DNA of 64,000 nt from Bretschneidera sinensis (lineage: Eukaryota; Streptophyta; Magnoliopsida; Brassicales; Akaniaceae): the NCBI GenBank assembly GCA_023935145.1, contig CM043699.1, forward strand, positions 72,573,638 to 72,637,637. The letters run 5' to 3'. The notes under the pieces were generated by a model. The model did not search any database. It had not been told where the DNA came from and saw only the letters and a list, made by a program, of their open reading frames with translations. Shown one piece after another: positions 58,675 through 64,000 of this stretch (position 1 is its first letter; each line of letters starts with the position of its first letter). The translations under genes were made by a program, and so were the position numbers.

Positions 58675-59721
58675 TTATTCGCTCCTAGACAAACATGAAC
58701 TGAATGCACTAGCAACTGCTTCACTGTCACATTCGATGCTTATATGATTTAGATAGGCCTCAAGGATGTCAACAGTAACATCTACAGATTCTGGCTCAAT
58801 ATATGCTCTTGTGAAACTATGGGTGTGGATTGACTCCAATGGATTAAGGTGATGGACCTTTTCCATGGGTGAGTCAATCATATATACTTGGTGGCTTTTT
58901 TCCACATCCTCTGATTTGTTCAGTGTTGGGATGTGTAACGACTTACCACTAAGTGTCATAATGGCATTCACCTCCTTAAAATTCTTTTACGCCAAGTGTT
59001 GTCCATGGTGTGTAGACTAAGCTTGGGAAGGAAACTTACCTCACTTAGTCACACTTAAGGAACTCATCAACTTGGATACTTGGCTCTTTAAATCCTTATG
59101 TTCTTCAACAACCTGCGTAATTAAAGATTCAAATCTTTCATTAGTCTTACCCTGTACCTCAATAAAAGCATGTAAAGTTTCTTCTAGAGGACTCTTATAG
59201 GATGCAGGTGCATGATATGGTGCAGGATATGATCTAGGGGGTTGTGTAGGTGGCTGGTTTTTAGATTTCCAGCTAAGATTGGGGTGATTCCGCCACTCTG
59301 GATTATAGGTATCAGAGAAAGGTGAAAGAGGCCTCTTGTACATACCTAAGGTATTGCATTGTTCGTCATACGTCCCTCTCATCTCCATAAATGTGGGATA
59401 TTCTTAGGCGAGATGATCTACCTCGCCACACACAAAACATGGTTCAAAGGACCTTGCACGATTAGCTACGTGTGTTTGCTGTAAACTCTTAGTCTTTAAC
59501 ACATCTAGTTCCCTAGTGAGCATCTCGACCTTAGCCTTTAGGTTATCCTCTTCCCTAAGATGGTAAATTCCACCACCATTTGGGTTCCTTATAGGTCATG
59601 ACCTGTTTGTGCTTTCAGTAGCACTAGGTCCAGTCCAGGTGTGAGCTTTTTCAACAAGCTCATTAAGGTATTCTATGGCCTCATCAGGATCTTTTTCTAA
59701 AAACTCACCATTACACATCAT
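58675..59721 (-). pseudogene. Family M gag remnant and truncated polyprotein
   Basis: Reading leftward: MMCNGEFLEKDPDEAIEYLNELVEKAHTW (59596-59721) is the C-terminal capsid of an Athila gag. A zinc knuckle follows near 59410-59450 (CFVCGEVDHLA, with the last Cys replaced and a stop inside). Then comes YNPEWRNHPNLSWKSKNQ and LEETLHAFIEVQGKTNERFESLI (59041-59388), typical of Athila gag, and a frame at 58675-58971 starting MNAIMTLSGKSLHIPTL. That runs straight into the post-integrase block, so all of pol is missing. Confidence 0.85.
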
Positions 59722-60176
59722 GGAAATAAGTCTTCGAGCCTTAAATAGAAAATTAGGGTTTCGAGGCACCCTTAGGGACCTATATATAGCCTTGTAAAAC
59801 ACAGAAACCCTACCTTTTGTTTGAGACTTGAAGTTGCAAGCTTAAGAGAGGAATTGACGACTCGTCTCTCGAGTCATCTTTGGGTTTTATTTTTCCCTTT
59901 TTGTTTCATTATGGTTATAATGTTTAGTTTAACTAGTATGTGTAACTAAACCCTTATAGGGCTCAATTGAAGCCCTAGTTATGCTTTTCCACATATATAT
60001 TCATTGATTACCGTTGTTTATAGCCATGTTAGAATGTTTAACTTGATTAATGCCTATTTATATTTAAATTCCTCATATGTGTGTGTCTGATCAACGTATG
60101 CATGTGGTATGGATTAGTTAGTTGAATCAATTTGGATTACCGAGTCCCAGATTCAAAAATAGTAACAAAAGATATT
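59722..60176 (+). repeat. Second copy of family P LTR segment
   Basis: It aligns with 55259-55713, including the TATATATAG box (59781), GACGACTCGTCTC and the CTAAACCCTTATAGGGCT palindrome, up to the base where the M LTR starts. The first 300 bases of the P LTR are missing. Confidence 0.9.
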
Positions 60177-61497
60177 TGATTACGCCTAAAGTATAATGCG
60201 GTAGTTGTAGCACGGCTTTGGGGTGTCGATTCCACAGGGAGACAAGCAATCTACAAGAGAAAGTGCAAACCTTAAAACGAACGATAAATGTCAAAGGAAA
60301 GAATTTGAGTTTGAAGTAGTGTGAAATAATTGTGTAAATATAATGGAAGCAACAAGGTTCTGGGAATCCTCCCTAGGTTCGTTGCCTTATTCTAATCTCA
60401 ATTTATTTGTTTTTATCTCGATTGCATGTTTCACATCCCAAACAAGCAATCGACAAGTATTCAATTAAGCACATGTAAACCCTAATGTAATTGTTATGAA
60501 ATACTCTTTACTTTCAAGCACACATGACCTAACTTATAGATTATCAAGAAACGATAATATATCATAATGACAATGCCGCAATAATGGACAAATCTATAAA
60601 ATAAATCTACCGAACTCAATCACACCTCAACAACATCACATAAGAAGAGCATGACTAGACTTATATGGGGGAGAAAAATGCAATCACTGGATTAAGAGGA
60701 AATCTTCTAATTAGATTAAAAATTAAATCATAACAATGTTTAATGATAATAAATCCAAGCTACAACTGAATCAAGAAAAGAAAATAAGAACGACTACACC
60801 TAGGGATTCATCCCTTTGCCTTGCTTGGAGGTTAGTCGTCCATAGGGCTCATGCTTGAGTTTCTCGGCCTTTAGCCCTCTAATCGATGTTCAATTCATCA
60901 AACCCTAAGTGATCTATTTATAATATAAAGGCCCAAGAGTGTTTTCGGGTTTAATCTATTGTTAAAACCCTAATTAAGTTCTGACTCGAAGATAGAAAAA
61001 TGTGTGCACGCTGCGGCTCTCTTTTGTGGGCACCGCAACCTTGCCTTTAGCTTTGGGTGTGGAGGTGGTGGGCGTCATGGCCTGGGCTGAGGGGCACCAT
61101 GACCTTGCTTGATGGTTGAGGTTGACATGCTCTGGGCACCGCAGCCCTCCGTTGTGGGCGCCTAGGCGCTAGTTGGAAGTCTTCTTGTGCATGTTCTGGG
61201 CACCGCGGCCCTGGCTGGTCCAGGCCGCGGTGCACACTGATGGCCTGACTTTTCTTCATGTTTGCTTCTCTGTAACCACTCCAACACTTCGTTATGCATG
61301 GAATCTTGGCACTTTAAGCAACAATCGCTTTTTCTTCTCTTTCAAACATAAAATACCTGAAAATGCACCGAAATAGATCAATGATCCAATAATGACACTT
61401 TAGAGTTGTTAACGTATAAAAGTGCAATTAAAACCTAGATCAACTCTAAAATGCTAACAATTAAGCACTGTTGAGATGCATTTTATGACTCTCATCA
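60177..61497 (-). repeat. Second family M LTR, solo-like, in family P
   Basis: 1321 bp, matching 55714-57024. It is flanked on both sides by family P sequence and by ATATT (60172-60176) and ATATC (61498-61502). It has no M internal sequence beside it. Confidence 0.9.
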
Positions 61498-61985
61498 ATA
61501 TCCACACCGGATTCTTGGGTTAATCAACATGGGAAACTGGGAGTAGACTAAGCCCTAGGTCCCGTGTGGTTGCCGATCGCCACAGCCCTTATGCTCTCTT
61601 AAGGAACAACTCAGTATACACCCATGCTGAATCCCTTAAGAAAGAAAAGAGTTAGAGTATACACTATGCCTAACTCGTTGCATAGGGAGATCAATAGCCT
61701 AAGGTGTGGGCCAAGCCCTTAGGTTGGCAACCATTAAATATTCATAACAAGGCTAGAGCATTGGTACCTTACTTAGTGGGAAAGTGTAATTAGTGGTGGA
61801 TATCACAGCTCTATGTTCTTATTATTATTAACTCGCACTTTACATTTATCTCTTTTTTTTTACTTTGAAGAAATTAATTCTAAATCGAAGTTTACCAATC
61901 CCTGTGGAAATGATCTCGCACTTGCACACTATGCTACCATTGACCTTGTGCACTTGTAAGTAAAACAAGTTCGATTATTTGCATA
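61498..61985 (+). repeat. Family P LTR, right end (U5)
   Basis: It continues the P LTR after the M insertion and ends with the Athila-type U5 block near 61895-61965. No genes. Confidence 0.6.
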
Positions 61986-62207
61986 TTTAATTAGGTAGAT
62001 AATCTTCCAACAACTCATGTTGACAAGAAGGCCATGGAAGAAAGTCCTATAGATTTAGGTACCAAGGTTCTACCTCTAAGAAGGTTCAATCATTACCTTG
62101 AACTTCTTTTGATTGGAGTCGGTTGAATGATGACTCAAGATGAGTTTGGATCCTGAAGTTCTCTGCACAATAGGTTTGAATTTAAATGCTTAGACAAAGG
62201 TAGAGAT
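61986..62207 (+). pseudogene. Copia-3 RNase H C-terminus and polypurine tract
   Basis: The frame reads THVDKKAMEESPIDLGTKVLPLRRFNHYLELLLIGV, matching the ADMLTK...F-HCLDLLLVG tail that ends copia pol proteins. It is the part separated from 54958 by family P. AAAGGTAGAGAT (62196-62207) directly abuts the 3' LTR as polypurine tract. Confidence 0.8.
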
Positions 62208-63146
62208 TGTTGGAGTTTGTCTAAGGTTTAAATGGGAGAAGAAGAGTGAAGTTCAGTGTGTTAAAGGAGTGCACACAATTGTGCGCCGCACCTTGGGAGT
62301 GTGCGCGCCTCACCTTGTAGCAAGGAAAAGGAATGCACACTAGTGTGCGCCATGGTCCAGCCTTGTCCAGGCCGTGGCACCCAGCAAAGAGGAGTGCTAG
62401 AGGAAAGGGCAAGCCGCGGCATTGCCTCCCCCAGGCCGCGGGGCCCAGAAGGGGCAGCAAGTGTGCCCTGTTCTAGGCTGCAGCCTGAAAGCACACTGAT
62501 GCACATTGGTTCAGCCTTTAGTTGAGTTCGTGAGATATGTTCAAAACACATAGGATCACCAAGATCAAGGGCTATGGTTGATTGGTCATCAAGATCTAAG
62601 GGTGGAGAATGACACTCAAGATTGGTCAAGAAGTGGTGCACTATATAAAGGGTCACCTAGCTTCAATCTCAATGTAATGTAATGTAATGTGATAGAAACA
62701 CAAGTGTGTGTGTGTGTGATAGAACATGTGAATGAGAGAATTGCGTGAGAGTGCAAAGGCACAGATATACAAGAGAGACTCATTAGAGAGGCTGGTTGTA
62801 AAGAGAGAGATTAGTATAGAAAGGGGATTCAAGGGACTTATAAGTGGAATTTCCAAAGAGGAAAGTTCTATGGTAACTCAAGATCTTATCACTTTCTTGT
62901 TCTCTTCTTTGTTTCTTCAAGAACTTGTGGATTCTTGGAGAGGTGTTGCTGGATTGGAAGAACACATTGGTTTAGTGCAGAGAGTTCAGGTGAACTCACG
63001 GGGACGTAGACTATTGCCGAACCTCGATAACAATTGCTGTGTCTTTCTTTCTTGCTTTGTGTTCTGTTTCTTTTCTTTACAAGTCGTTCTAGACATGAGT
63101 GTTTGGAAGACCATCACTTGGGCATCATTGAGGTGGTTTCCCAACA
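62208..63146 (+). repeat. Copia-3 3' LTR
   Basis: 939 bp, TGTTGGAGTTT...TTTCCCAACA, matching 45057-46000. Its CG-rich motifs retain more CpG than those of the 5' LTR. It is followed by the target duplication CTGAC. Confidence 0.95.
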
Positions 63147-64000
63147 CTGACCTATATACAAACATACAAAATTTACGAAACAATATTCTTTTCAAGCATC
63201 ACAACTTTTCTTGTCTTTAAATTCAGGAAAAACTTTTCAATAAATCAACTTTTTGGATCTTGCAGAGGCACAAATACAAGGAAACTTCTTTAATTACAAC
63301 AATTTCGAAAAAATGTTACAAAAGTAAACTAAGACAAAAAATTAAGCTCCTAACATGACCTAAAAGATAAGGATGTCATGGACAAGGACCTTACAGGAAC
63401 TTCTTTCAATATAGTTTTGATACAATTTGTATCCTTTAAAATTCATTACTTAGCCCAAAATTTATTAAATATAATTTATAAGTATAAGCGTATAAATGCA
63501 CAATTTCAAATACTTTCATTTCTATTTTCACAGAAGATAAAGTCCATTATAAAGGATTATACCTACTTTTACATAAAACATAATCTTATCACATTGAACA
63601 CATTACTAGTGTAAGCGATTTATTTATCACAGTCATCACAGTATTTTCCACACCACAAGCAACTAAAATCACCATGACATCCACTAAATCAAAAACATTG
63701 TATGCCCTTCATGGTCAATCACCACATTTACCCCTCATTAGGTCAATCACCACACTTGCCCTCATTGGGCCAATCACCACACTTGCCCTTCATTAGGCCA
63801 ATCCATCAAATGTCCATTATTCATGGAATGAAAAGAAATGAGATACAAAATCTTTTTGTTAGTCATTTCATATTTCTTTACTCAATTCATTTTCACTGCC
63901 TCGCCATTAGGCTCATCATATAACAACGGAGATGTCTCTCCACGTACCGATACATCTCAACAACAAATCTCATCAACAAACAACTTTCAATTTCATTTTC
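63147..64000 (-). repeat. Gypsy LTR B, second part (runs off the window)
   Basis: It resumes the LTR split at 45056 and aligns with LTR A from about 40875 to 41865. It carries about four CCAAT-containing repeats (63700-63805) where LTR A has two. A segment of LTR A (about 41155-41300) is missing near 63412. The end of the LTR lies beyond 64000. Confidence 0.82.

Larger units (their letters stand above)
55714..59721 (-). mobile_element. Family M: minus-strand Athila-like element with gag but no pol (partial)
   Basis: The 3' LTR is at 55714-57024, followed (minus sense, upstream) by a polypurine tract GTTGGGGGTTG next to TGATGAG, an Athila post-integrase block (58625-58680) and a gag remnant (59041-59721). 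The target duplication is ATATC at 55709-55713, matched by ATATC at 61498-61502. Protease, RT, RNase H and integrase are absent. The gag N-terminus, PBS and adjoining 5' LTR were lost at a junction at about 59722, where family P sequence begins with an ATGGAAA-like microhomology. Confidence 0.8.
54959..61985 (+). mobile_element. Family P: Athila/Tat-like LTR(s), interrupted by family M
   Basis: The plus strand at 54959 opens TGATAAGTGTTTAAAT, aligned with the Athila-1 LTR start, and 61895-61965 has CCAATCCCTGTGGAAATGAT and CTCGCACTTGCACA, the matching U5 end. The LTR has a CG-containing repeat and a TATA box. Its middle appears twice: 55259-55713 and 59722-60176. Both copies run into the same M-LTR insertion at the same base. 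There is no P gag or pol in the window. The right end is approximate because no convincing TSD was found. Confidence 0.65.
45057..63146 (+). mobile_element. Copia-3: Ty1/copia element carrying nested insertions
   Basis: The outer span is 18,090 bp, TGTTGG...CCAACA, with 944- and 939-bp LTRs, an initiator-Met PBS and a polypurine tract. Its own sequence is 45057-46093, 51336-about 54958 and about 61985-63146, roughly 5.8 kb; the remainder is Gypsy-1 in the leader and family P (with M inside) in the RNase H end. Coding order is gag, protease, integrase, RT, RNase H. It is inserted into gypsy LTR B. Confidence 0.93.

Noticed and set aside
62732..63220. 162-codon frame crossing the Copia-3 3' LTR
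   Set aside because: It runs across the LTR boundary into a different element, so it is accidental.

Overview
This window is nuclear DNA from a flowering plant, probably a dicot. It is AT-rich and made almost entirely of LTR retrotransposons. The primer binding sites match plant initiator-Met and Asp tRNAs, the gag/pol proteins belong to Ty1/copia, Athila/Tat and chromovirus clades, and the only cellular coding traces are two copies of an F-box-associated (FBA) domain typical of plants. I found no intact cellular gene, no rRNA or tRNA gene and no CRISPR array. The organism is an inference from gene families; the species is not identifiable by eye.

Layout. (1) 1-19360: about three tandem copies of a roughly 3.3-kb unit, two of which still carry an F-box pseudogene on the minus strand. 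The first copy was split twice: by an old minus-strand copia element (Copia-1, 169-5337, 402-bp LTRs) and by a much younger Athila-type element (Athila-1, 7384-14662, 1.25-kb LTRs, TSD ACTTC). Athila-1 keeps a 634-codon gag and a protease but has lost most of RT plus all RNase H and integrase. (2) 19361-26011: AT-rich, decayed DNA with a probable gypsy LTR (21939-23019), a non-autonomous hAT transposon with a perfect 8-bp TSD (23819-25041) and a tandem array of about 160-bp units (25165-26011). (3) 26012-37260: a minus-strand gypsy LTR, a possible CACTA fragment, another LTR end, and a copia fragment (Copia-2) interrupted by a decayed chromovirus (Gypsy-2, 30305-35528). (4) 37261-64000: a decayed minus-strand gypsy arranged internal-LTR-internal-LTR. 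Its last LTR is split by an 18-kb nest: Copia-3 (45057-63146), which contains Gypsy-1 (46094-51335) in its leader and an Athila-like LTR (family P, about 54959-61985) in its RNase H end. Family P itself contains a second, minus-strand, gag-bearing Athila-like element (family M).

How the parts relate. LTR pairs, PBS, polypurine tracts and TSDs give a relative history: the gypsy of region 4 is oldest, then Copia-3, then Gypsy-1 and P, with M inserted in P. Two different Athila-like elements (Athila-1 and M) independently lack pol but retain gag, so both would depend on enzymes supplied in trans. A theme running through the window is that each LTR family carries its own short-motif array in U3 upstream of the TATA box. 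In four unrelated families these arrays are CG-rich and palindromic although the surrounding DNA is AT-rich. That is the observation I consider most worth following.
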